Origin: Hydrangea macrophylla
Taxonomy: Eukaryota; Streptophyta; Magnoliopsida; Cornales; Hydrangeaceae
Reading direction: 5' to 3'
DNA length: 64,000 bases
NCBI GenBank assembly: GCA_033977485.1
Contig: CM066994.1
Span: forward strand, 118,878,458 to 118,942,457
In this document: piece after piece, positions 55,281 through 64,000 of the stretch
Numbering within the stretch: the first letter of the stretch is position 1
Layout: the number at the start of each line of letters is the position of its first letter
Notes under the pieces: generated by a model
What the model was told of the DNA's origin: nothing
What the model saw: only the letters and a program-made list of their open reading frames with translations
Database searches by the model: none
Made by a program: the position numbers and the translations under genes

Positions 55281-55649
55281 CTAAAAGAAAATACTTTTGC
55301 TCATTAGTTTAATCCTGGGTCCCACTGTATTGGCCAATGGAATATTTGGATAAGCATTCACCAACCATTTTTTGGGTGAGCAAAAATGCTCTCCTTCTAA
55401 AATAATGGAGAACCACAAACACAAAACATTGTTTATTTATTTATTTTTTGCTAAGGAAAACATTGTTTATTTGGTAAAGCACAAACACAACATTTCTCTC
55501 TCAAATATCAGATTTGGAGCCAAAATGGAAAAAAAAAATCCCCAAATCAACTTCAAGCCCTAGCCCGACCACAATCCCTCCTCCCCAACCACCCACGGTG
55601 GTGCTTCCACCCACCAGCGACCTCTCTCTCTCGCCGGCGGCCTACTCAG

Positions 55650-55698
<49 letters not shown>

Positions 55699-57462
55699 CT
55701 CTTGGGTATAAATGTATATGGATACGCATATAGTATAAATCACTCACTTTCTCTGTTTGGATTCCACAGTTTTCACATGTATAAACCAAATACAACTTGA
55801 ATTAGTTGATGACTTTGATTCCACAGTTTGCACAGATTCCACAGTTTTCATAGTAAAGTCTAAGATTTTGATTATTAGTTGATGACTTTTGGTGGTCAAT
55901 AAATATTGTATTGAAAAGAAATGGTGACTTTTTGTTTGTGTATAGTCTGTCTAATGTTTCTTCTCTCTTTCTTTTTTTTTTTTTTTTTGCCTATGTTCAT
56001 CTACCTTGACTTGCGACTATGAATAGATTCTTAACTTGATGGTATTGTTTGTTGCTTTAGTTTTTAAAGCTTTGATTTTCTTAGCAAGCAGGGCGAGGAT
56101 TTTAGTTTTAGTTTTAGATTCTTATTCTTCCCAAAATCTATGAACCGAATCGAGCCTTAAGGTGTGGAATTGTGGAATGACCAAGTTGGGATATGAGTTA
56201 TCGTCAGTAAAAGAAACAAAGGAAATTGTATTTCACCCTTGCAATCATTGGCAGTGGCGGAGCCACCATAGGACCAGGGGCACATCCCCCTCCCCTCAAT
56301 TTTTGAATTTATAATTTCACCCTTTGCATTTGTGCCCCTCTCAAATTTATAATTTACCCTTTTAAACTTAAAAATGTAATTTTGATACTTAAATTGTTCT
56401 AACTTTCGTCCAAAATTAGTATGATATTTACCCAATTAGCTTTAAGTATTTAAGCCCTTATAGATATCCATTTGAATATATTAAGGATTATTTGTTTTAT
56501 AAGTTCAACTAGTAAAACAAATAAAAAAAATCAAGCATATGAACACTTTTTCTTTTTTTCTTTTTTTTTTTCGTGAAGAGTCGTGTAGAGAATAGTTTGT
56601 ATTTATCTAATTCCGTATGTTTTATAAGTTCAACTAGTAAAAAAAAAAAATCAAGCATATGAACACTTTTTCTTTTTTCTTTTTTTCGTGAATAGTCGTG
56701 TAGAGAAGAGTTTGTCTTTGTCTAATTCCGTAAACTATCACACAATCAACAATGCTAGGGGCACTAACAAATTCTACTAACACTCACACCCACACTCTAT
56801 GTGTGTCAAAATTTTTAATTCTTCTTTAGTATGTTGTTTTTGCTGTTTTCCTTTTTCCTTAACTGCTAGAATATGGCCACACACTCTATGTGTATGTGCC
56901 AGTTTGTTTATTTTTTAGATTTTTTTTGGCCAACTGTTTTAGTTAGTTTTTTTCCCATTTGTTGAAGTAATTTTTTTTAATTGATTGGACATTTTAATAC
57001 CCTTCTAATATTTTTAAGAAGAAAAAGTGTAATGGTTTAACTGTAATTATAAAGAACTTAAAAAATAATGTTGGTACCCCTCCCTTTCCCTTTATAATAG
57101 TATAGATTTAAGAAAGCTATATGTAACTAAACTAGAAACATGGAGGTCATGATTTTATTCAAGAATCATGTATTGAAGCTTTATTCACCCCCCCAAAAAA
57201 AAGCATTGGTTTTTTTAGTCCATTTATAATGTAGTCACCCAAAAGGGTTTGAATTTGGGATTTAAATTTGGGAAGTATACCATTACTCATTGTTTAATTG
57301 TATATGCTACTCTAGATAATTCTGGGGACTACACTACTTTTGTTTACATCATGCTTGCTTCATTTAAGGAATGAGTAATGACTTATCAAGTGCTTTGACA
57401 GAGTAATTTTAGTTGAAATAATATAATCAACATAAAATTTGACCTCGCAAGTGTGATCAGAT
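55281..57462. other. CACTA 2 interior before the coding part
   Basis: AT-rich, with a TC microsatellite (55653-55695), a one-armed hAT-like fragment beginning 'cagtggcggagccac' near 56254 and a direct repeat of about 110 bp (about 56493 and 56618, 'ataagttcaactagtaaaa'). No supported ORF. Confidence 0.55.
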
Positions 57463-57924
57463 ATGGACAAGGGTTGGATAGCATTGACTGACACAGCAAA
57501 TGGGAGATTAAGTGAGCGCTATATCAATGGGGTGAAATCATTTGTACAGTTTGCAAAAGGGGTTGCGGACCAGGAAGGCAAAATTTTGTGTCCTTGTAAT
57601 AAATGCATGAACAATTTAAGGCAAACAGCTAGAGCTATGAACGCTCATTTGCTCCATGTTGGGATTATGAAAACATATGTTCAATGGGTGGAGCATGGGG
57701 AGCCCCGAATCTCAGCTAGTAGTGGCGGCGACCGGGGTTATGATTATCAAATGGAAGAGAATGACGATGAGGGTATGGGTGGTATTGATGCCCTATTAGA
57801 GGATAGGATGAGGAGTGAATTGACCGATACAACCCAGAGGGAGGAAGTTCGAAACTTTGATAAACTCTTGGATGATGCTAAACGTGAGGTTTACCCGGGT
57901 TGCCAATCTAATGTGATCATTTGA
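57463..57924 (+). pseudogene. Transposase-associated domain (CACTA TNPD N-terminus)
   Basis: 153 codons starting MDKGWIALTDTANGRLSERY, with KILCPCNKCMN and HLLHVGIMKTYVQWVEHGEP. This is the conserved CPCxxC...H...W.HGE pattern of the transposase-associated domain (Transpos_assoc) found at the N-terminus of plant CACTA transposases. It continues with an acidic linker and DKLLDDAKREVYPGC, which normally leads straight into the catalytic transposase. Here the frame stops 6 residues later and the next recognisable coding sequence is the accessory gene. The domain therefore survives without its enzyme; it cannot cut DNA. Confidence 0.82.
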
Positions 57925-57950
57925 CAATTTAACTAAATTCATTTGTTTAG

Positions 57951-59429
57951 TTATGAACCAAAACAATATTATGCGGTAACAGGATCCACTACTAGGCGAG
58001 GTGCTACACGAGGGATAGGGGTGCAACGCAGCTTTGAAAAAGAAGGCAAGCTCCTTGTGCCAATCCCTCCCGAGTTCAGGCAGCCGGTGGGGAAGTATGC
58101 AAGTGCTTTCGCCAACGCCGCTGGTGTAGAGATCAGACAGCATTTAGCAGATGTGGGCATCCGTCGATGGTCTAAAGTTCCTGTCACTTCTGCGGAGCCG
58201 ATAATTCAACGCCTTAATGTAGTTGCTATATCAATTTATTCGTTTATTTACTTTGTGAAATGCAATTTATTAAAAAATATATATTAATTCACTTTGTGAA
58301 ATACTATAATATGGTTATTTCAGGATAAGTTCGAGTTACGGGGAGACCCGGTTGATGTGAAGAAGGCTACGAATGCGAAGATAGGTAAGCGACTTAGTGA
58401 TTGGAGCTCCAAAAATTACAAGAAATACCAAAAGTTGGTCAATGAGAAGGGTGAGCCTTTTGCTAGGAGTCATCCACCAAAGGATGTCACACTTCAGTAA
58501 TGGATACAATTTATTGACGGGAAGTGGAATACTCCAGAATTTCAGGTAACATGTACTTCTATAAGTTGAGCCTCGAGCATTAATGTACAACCTTATTATG
58601 TTACACTTTATTATTTGTTATGTTATTATTCTTTAATTTTTGTAGCACCAATCAGTAATAAACACCACTAACCGAGCACGTGTAAAGGCGAATCACTCAT
58701 GTGGCTTGAAATCAATTCCAACTAGGCTTCATAAATTGGTGTGCATTCTATCATTTCAAAAGTTCTGTTACCATTGCACATAGTTTGTTACTAAATTCTT
58801 AATAAGAAACTTTACGTCTCAGATTGAAGATAACGAGGGTAAAGATGTTGTTTTTGAAGAGTTTTGGCGTGATTGTCACTTTAATGCCAAAAAGAATAGG
58901 TGGGCAAATCCAGAGTGCGAGAGCGAATTTGTAAGTATAATTTATTTAACAATGATAGTAAGTTGGAGTGTTAATATCTTTTAATATATATATATATATT
59001 GATTGACAGGAGAAGATAAAAAAGGCTAGGGAAGACCATCTCTCTCAACCAAATGCGACCCAACCAACACCCATTGAGCTATCTGTTAAGGCTTTTGGTG
59101 CTAGATCGGGCTGCTTGAAAGGACTTGGCATTAGAGCTTCCTCCATTAAGATCATTACTGCATCTACTCGAGAAAGTGAACATGTAAGCCATCTCGAGGA
59201 GAGGATTCTTTAATTAGAGGCTGCGAACCAGAGTAAGGATGAGCAGTTGGCTGCGAAGGCTCGATTGGAGGAGGAGAAGGCTCGACTGGGGGATGAGAAG
59301 ACTAAGAAGTTGGAAGAGCAGATGAGAAGTACGTTGGACTGGATGCGCAGTAAAGGTTATGACGGTCCAGGGAACTCATCTAGTCTCGATGGGAATTCTT
59401 GGTTAGTGACTATTTCTAACTACTTATAA
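57951..59429 (+). pseudogene. Ptta/En-Spm (Transposase_24-type) accessory gene, five exons, two stops
   Basis: Exons supported by GT...AG borders and continuous frame: 57951-58218, 58324-58545, 58646-58738, 58823-58930, 59010-59429. The first follows an acceptor-like ttgtttag, so an upstream exon is likely. Recognisable blocks: PVGKYASAFANAAGVEIRQH, KKATNAKIGKRLSDWSSKNY, EFWRDCHFNAKKNRW, then a Glu/Lys-rich coiled coil (EEEKARLGDEKTKKLEEQM) and DWMRSKGYDG. These fit the plant Ptta/En/Spm (Transposase_24) family, thought to bind CACTA ends. In-frame TAA at 58498 and 59211 both stand where CAA (Gln) would be expected. Exon structure is clean but the product would be truncated. A further exon may start at 59659. 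Confidence 0.82.
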
Positions 59430-60867
59430 TTATCCCCACCTTTATTACTTTTTTGGAAATTAACTATTTGGAGGGTGCATTCTGACATCTGGAAATGTAA
59501 GAACTGTGCAATGGTTATTGAGTTGTACATCAAACTTTGATTGTTATATATAGCTGTTAACTCGTTCCCTTACTCCTTTCTTGGATTGCTATTATTCCCT
59601 TACTAATGCTAAAGCATCGTTCAACAATTTGTTTGTTTTGATTTTTTTTCCCCTCAGATTTTGGTGACTACTTTCAAAGATTTGAGGTATGTGTTATATT
59701 GGTGACTATAAGTATGTGTTATACATGTAAACCCTAACGAGTGCGCCTGTGTGGTGGCGTTTGTTATATTTTCCTTGCCATTTATGGTTGTAAACCGTAA
59801 CGAGTACGCCTGCGTGGTGGCGTTTGCTATATTTTGTGTGTTTGGTTGTAGGATACTTTTAGTTTTCTTGATTGGTTGAGACAGTGTTATTGTGTAAATT
59901 TTTTTGTGTTGACCATATGCGCCGTTGAGAACTTGGGAGTAATTTAGCGCGGTCACTCTGTCGAATTTTTATCAATTTCTAAATCTTAGTCTAAGTGTGT
60001 GATGCCTCTTTGTTTCATTTAGTGAAGGAGGCTGGATATTACAGACTGTCCGACTGACACCAAACTTACACTACCACCTTGGGTACGACCAAATAGACTT
60101 ATAGAAAGAAACATAATGAATAAAGGACTCCCGAGGTAGATACTATAGCTTAAAACGTTAAAAAACACTCCAAAACACTCATAATCGAGGTTTTACATGG
60201 CAACTCGGACAACTGATTGTTCGCCTGCCATCAAACCTATGCTCCCACCTCGGGTATGACTAAATATACACTTGTAGGAAGAAACAGAATGAATAACTGA
60301 CTCCTGGGGTAGATTCCATAACTTAGGACACTTTATAATCCTGGGGTAGGTTCCATAACTTAGGACACTTTCTAGCTTATGCTCGAGAAAAACTCAATTT
60401 ATCATTACTTTATATTTCACATATTTTATGTTCGTTCACTAACTTAAAAGATACTAACGCTTTCCATTGGTTTCATGCAGATTGGGTGTGTATATGGTAA
60501 ATCGGTAGATAGGCGGTCACATCTTGTTACTTTTGTTATGTAGTCTAACAATTTTTTATGTAGTGAACAATGGTGTGGATATGGTGGATTGTTAGATAGT
60601 CGGACACATCTTGTTATTTTTGTTATGTAGTCAAACAATTTGTTATGTAGTGACAATGTGCTAATACTTATGTTAATCTATAGTTTTTTTGTTGGGTATG
60701 TGAACAATTAGCGATATTAATTCTTGTTGCTTAATGAAGTACTTACTCAGAAACATTGAGACTTTTTATGTTTAATATGATTGTCTCTTTTGGTTTTGAA
60801 AATTATTGTGATAAACAGGAGCGAATAGGATTATAGCATATTCAAATAATTTTATTTACTAGAACAT
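59430..60867. other. CACTA 2 interior after the coding part
   Basis: No ORF supported. Several short direct repeats: 'gtaaaccctaacgagt' / 'gtaaaccgtaacgagt' (59727, 59790), 'tcctggggtag' (60302, 60341) and 'tcttgttacttttgttatgt' / 'tcttgttatttttgttatgt' (60522, 60609). Confidence 0.6.
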
Positions 60868-61609
60868 ATAATTTTAGCGACAAAATTATTTCGTCGCCGT
60901 TGCATATGATGAAAATGAATTGGCGACGAAATGTTTTTGTCGCTAATACAAGCAAACCATTTTATATATTTGGCGACAAAAATATTTCGTCGCCATTGCA
61001 TATGCTGAAAATGATTTTGCGACGAAAATAATTTGTCGCCATTGCATATGATGAATTGGCGACGAAATGTTTTCGTCGCTAATACAAGCAAACCATTTTA
61101 AATATTTGGCGACAAAATTATTTCGTCGCTATTGCATATAATGAAAATGAATTGGCGACGAAAATTATTCGTCGTCATTGCATATGATGAATTGGCGACG
61201 AAATGTTTTCGTCGCTAATACAAGCAAATCATTTTATATATTTGGCGACAAAAGTATTTCGTCGCTATTACGTATACTGAAAATGAATTGGCGACGAAAA
61301 TAATTTGTCGCCGTTGCATATGATGAATTGGCGACAAAATATTTTCGTCGCTAATGCAAAATTACTACAAAAAATGACTCTTTTGGCGACAAAATGCGTA
61401 TCAATAGCGACGAAAATTGTGATCAATAGCGACAAATTTTTTTGTCGCTATTTTTTGTCTATGGCGACAAAAAAAATATTCGATGCCAGAGGCCTTTGGT
61501 GACAAGGCAATGGCGACGAAATATTTTCGTCGCTAAAACCTTTAGCGACGAAAAATGGACTTTTGGTGACGAAATTTGTTTGTCGCCAAAGCATATTTTT
61601 CTTGTAGTG
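60868..61609. repeat. Right subterminal array of CACTA 2
   Basis: At least three tandem units of about 145 bp. Each carries 'ttgcatatgatgaattggcg', 'cgtcgctaatacaagcaaa' and paired GGCGACGAAA / TTTCGTCGCC motifs. The array ends at the CACTA terminus. The unit is different from the left array, only the short motif is shared. Confidence 0.92.
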
Positions 61610-61612
61610 TAG

Positions 61613-64000
61613 CTTAATTCTATCAAGTAGAAGAAATGACACAAGAATTCAAAGTATTAAGTATCAATCTACATAGATGAGTGTACATGAATACATGAAT
61701 ATGAACAAAAGTAAGCTATGAAGTCATTCATTGATTTGGATCCTTTAACCTCTGAATTTAAGTTTAATTGATCATTATTAAAACATGGTTTGAGCCCTAG
61801 GTCATAGAAAAGTCATTTGGACCATTATTTACAAGATTGGTCAAAACTGTGACAGAATTCTAAAAATTGCTGAGAGCATATCAGAACTTCAAGAAAAGAA
61901 AAGGCATGATTCTCATGGTTTGATCTTGATGATTTTTGGACACAAGGTGTTTCTGTGAGTCTAGTGTATAACCCAAAAAGAAAAAGTAAAGATCAACGGT
62001 CCAATCTCTGGGAAAAAGGTAAAAACCACACGTCACTCAGAGATTTGCAAATCTCTGTCCAGAGATTTTGTACATTTTTTTAAAAAATAGTAAAAAAAAA
62101 ATCATAATCACTTTGATCTTTTTAAGGGATCTTATTAACACATCAAACTTCATATAAAAAATTATTTGGGGTCAAAAGTTTTTAATTAAAGTTCTGATTT
62201 ACTTATTTTGAAACTGACTTGCTGTTCTGAAATTCTGGACAGAATATGATTGTTTCACAAAACTCATGATCAAACCATGTTAACCACAAGATCTCACTAA
62301 AACAAAAATTTAAGTGGTTGATCTTTGTGTTATTGACACTCTCCAGTTAGTTTCATTCAATTCCAACGGTCCAATATTTAACTAAAAATCTTTGATCAAA
62401 GGTGGTTTGTGAGCTCACTGCACCTTTGTCAAATTTTACTTCTGTGAAGTCTATCTCTCAAGCCATGGAGATTGACTTAACCCAAACTACTTCTCCTTCC
62501 ATTTGATGGTCATTGGAGATATAAGAATAACTTATAACTTATGGATTCCAAAAGGATATAGAGAAGATCCCATGAAATCCCAAGTTAGAGAATCCAAGTC
62601 ATTGAATATGGACATGGGTCCATCTACTTGTTTACAAATGATGATCAATCTTTGGCCCTCATGTGAAGCATAGGCTCACATGGGATCAAAAGATCAAACT
62701 CAAGAGTTTTCAAGAGAGATATTGAAGATATCCAAGAATCTCAAGAGAAAAGTATAAACAACAAGAAGAAATAAAATAAAGAAAACTAAGAGAGCAAGTG
62801 CTCTAAATCCATCAAAGAACCTCTTGGAAGAAAACTTGTTTACTTTAAATTCATAGATGCTTTTGACCCAAACTAAGAAGAAATAAAACAAAACTAACAA
62901 GATTAGAGTATCACCTCCAACTATCCTCAAACTTCTATAGTTTTAAGATCTTCCACGCTCTTCTTCAAGCTCTAAAAAAAACTCTCTTTTCCCAAAATTC
63001 TCTTTGTTTTCTCCTTGAAATTCCCCTCTCCCAAAAATGTGTAGTAGTAGCTCCCTTTTCCAATGAAGATACCTCTCCTTATATAGACAAAAATACCTAA
63101 GTAATTTCAGTGAATTTGGAGTAAAAAATAACTATAAATACAGCATTTGGTGGTACAATGCGTACTTACTGAAAAAGTAAACTGCTACAGCAAACAGCAA
63201 TAAAAAAAACTTTCTGCAGCAGTCAATGAATGCCGCAACAGCACTCCGTGACAGCCACCGCGGCATTCAATAAGTGTCGCGCGGCACCTAAGGAGAGCTA
63301 CGCCAAACTATTGATTACCGCATTTTTGTCAACCTTACTTTATCAATTTTTTGTTTTATCCGCATACATATACGTATTGTACCATAAAATATGGACTTTT
63401 AAAGCAAACGACAGTCAGGAAATGTCGGCGGTAGTCAATGAATGCCGTAATGGCACTTTGGGAGTGCTGTGTGGCACTTACTGAGTGCTGTGCGGCACTT
63501 ATTGAGTGCCGCAGACACTGCCATGTGCCGCATTTTGTTAAATTTCATCTTCTAGGTCTTTTCTTTTCTTCTTTTTCTTCTCAAAAAGTTTTTTTAGAAG
63601 ATTATTCCAAAAGTGGTGTTTCATACCCGAATTTTCCTGAATACCCGGTATTCATTTTTTTTTTGTGAAAATTTTATTGCGTTTGGAGAACTTTCTGAAG
63701 AGCTTGGAATACTTCAAATCTTCCGGACCTTATCATCATCGGAGGTGGTGGCGATGCTCTCCTAAATTCGACCGTCGGTCAAAATCGTGGTGTCTACAAT
63801 GCCAACAAATTAAAGTTTATTTTAGGCATTGCATTATCAATTGCAATGCTTAAGACCCTCAATTTGTAAAATTGTGTCATTTGAGGTCAATCATACGACT
63901 ATGAAATTTAAAAATTGTTGACATAATGGACCACGTGAAAGATATCTCTCAAAATAATTAAGGCTAAAAAACAAAAAGATATGTGTAATAATTTGTCCCT
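61613..64000. other. Right-hand flank, no gene recognised
   Basis: Mixed AT-rich sequence. Open frames at 62700-62930 (minus), 63230-63484 and 63438-63668 have no recognisable domain. 'tcaatgaatgccg' occurs at 63224 and 63435 with inverted 'cggcattcaataagtg' and 'cggcacttattgag' forms between and after. A minus-strand TATA-like site lies at 63078. Confidence 0.5.
63078..63085 (-). promoter_or_regulatory. TATA-like site on the minus strand
   Basis: Reading the minus strand, tctatataaggagagg is followed by about 150 bp that look like a plant 5' leader or LTR R/U5 (purine-rich, few ATGs). No protein-coding continuation and no LTR ends were found, so this may be part of an unrecognised LTR. Confidence 0.3.

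Larger units (their letters stand above)
52780..61609 (+). mobile_element. CACTA (En/Spm-type) element 2, 8.8 kb, transposase-deficient
   Basis: Left end CACTGCAACAAAAATGAGC; right end, reverse complemented, CACTACAAGAAAAATATGC. TAG duplication at 52777-52779 and 61610-61612. Large subterminal arrays of GGCGACGAAA / TTTCGTCGCC occupy about 1.6 kb on the left and 0.75 kb on the right. Between them are a transposase-associated domain (57463-57924) and a Ptta/En-Spm accessory pseudogene (57951-59429). The region coding the catalytic transposase is not found. Several MITE fragments inserted into the left half. Confidence 0.95.

Noticed and set aside
57796..58187. Minus-strand ORFs opposite the CACTA coding exons
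   Set aside because: Antisense shadows of the transposase-associated and Ptta exons.

Overview
The window is plant nuclear DNA, most likely from a eudicot with a repeat-rich genome. It is AT-rich and intergenic, and built almost entirely from nested transposable elements. I found no rRNA, no CRISPR array and no bacterial gene organisation. The only genes that look intact and cellular are two small paralogous genes (29858-30106 and 42328-42597). Each encodes a secreted pre-propeptide with two SGPS/GGPS-GxGH modules, the signature of the PIP/PIPL (PAMP-induced peptide-like) signalling peptides. The exact species cannot be told from the sequence.

Left part (1-25 kb). A Mutator-like terminus is cut by the window edge. 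Next is a very young non-autonomous LTR retrotransposon (449-4968; two 1261-bp LTRs differing at 3 positions by eye; GTTAT target duplication) with one unrecognised 348-codon ORF and no pol. A hAT-like element (5138-7688, 8-bp target duplication) follows, itself carrying a foldback Mutator-type MITE and a LINE fragment. Then comes a decayed Athila-type Ty3/gypsy element (7846-24841, ACCAT duplication, tRNA-Asp-type primer site) with gag, protease, RT, RNase H and integrase all broken by stops and frameshifts. A Harbinger-like MITE sits in its 3' region, and a 2.2-kb solo LTR of another gypsy family sits inside its 3' LTR.

Middle part (25-52 kb). Three diverged direct copies of one genomic unit lie here: A about 26.85-31.31 kb, B about 40.84-43.29 kb, C about 44.33-51.61 kb. 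A and B each keep a PIP-like gene with a conserved G-box and TATA box. In C the promoter-side and 3'-side flanks survive, but the coding part is gone and a MITE remnant plus a 5'-truncated LINE stand in its place. Copies A and B are separated by an 8.3-kb CACTA element (31794-40126), which contains a Mutator-like element and a TRIM-like solo LTR. Many hAT, Mutator-like and Stowaway MITEs with clean target duplications decorate the three units.

Right part (52-64 kb). A second CACTA element (52780-61609, TAG duplication) has large subterminal arrays of GGCGACGAAA / TTTCGTCGCC motifs. It encodes a transposase-associated N-terminal domain and a multi-exon Ptta/En-Spm accessory gene with two stops, but no visible catalytic transposase domain. 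The last 2.4 kb has no recognisable gene; a minus-strand promoter-like segment there may be part of an unrecognised LTR.

Functionally, the only plausible host system is the small PIP-like peptide gene cluster. Everything else is mobile DNA in various states of decay, with insertion order readable from the nesting.
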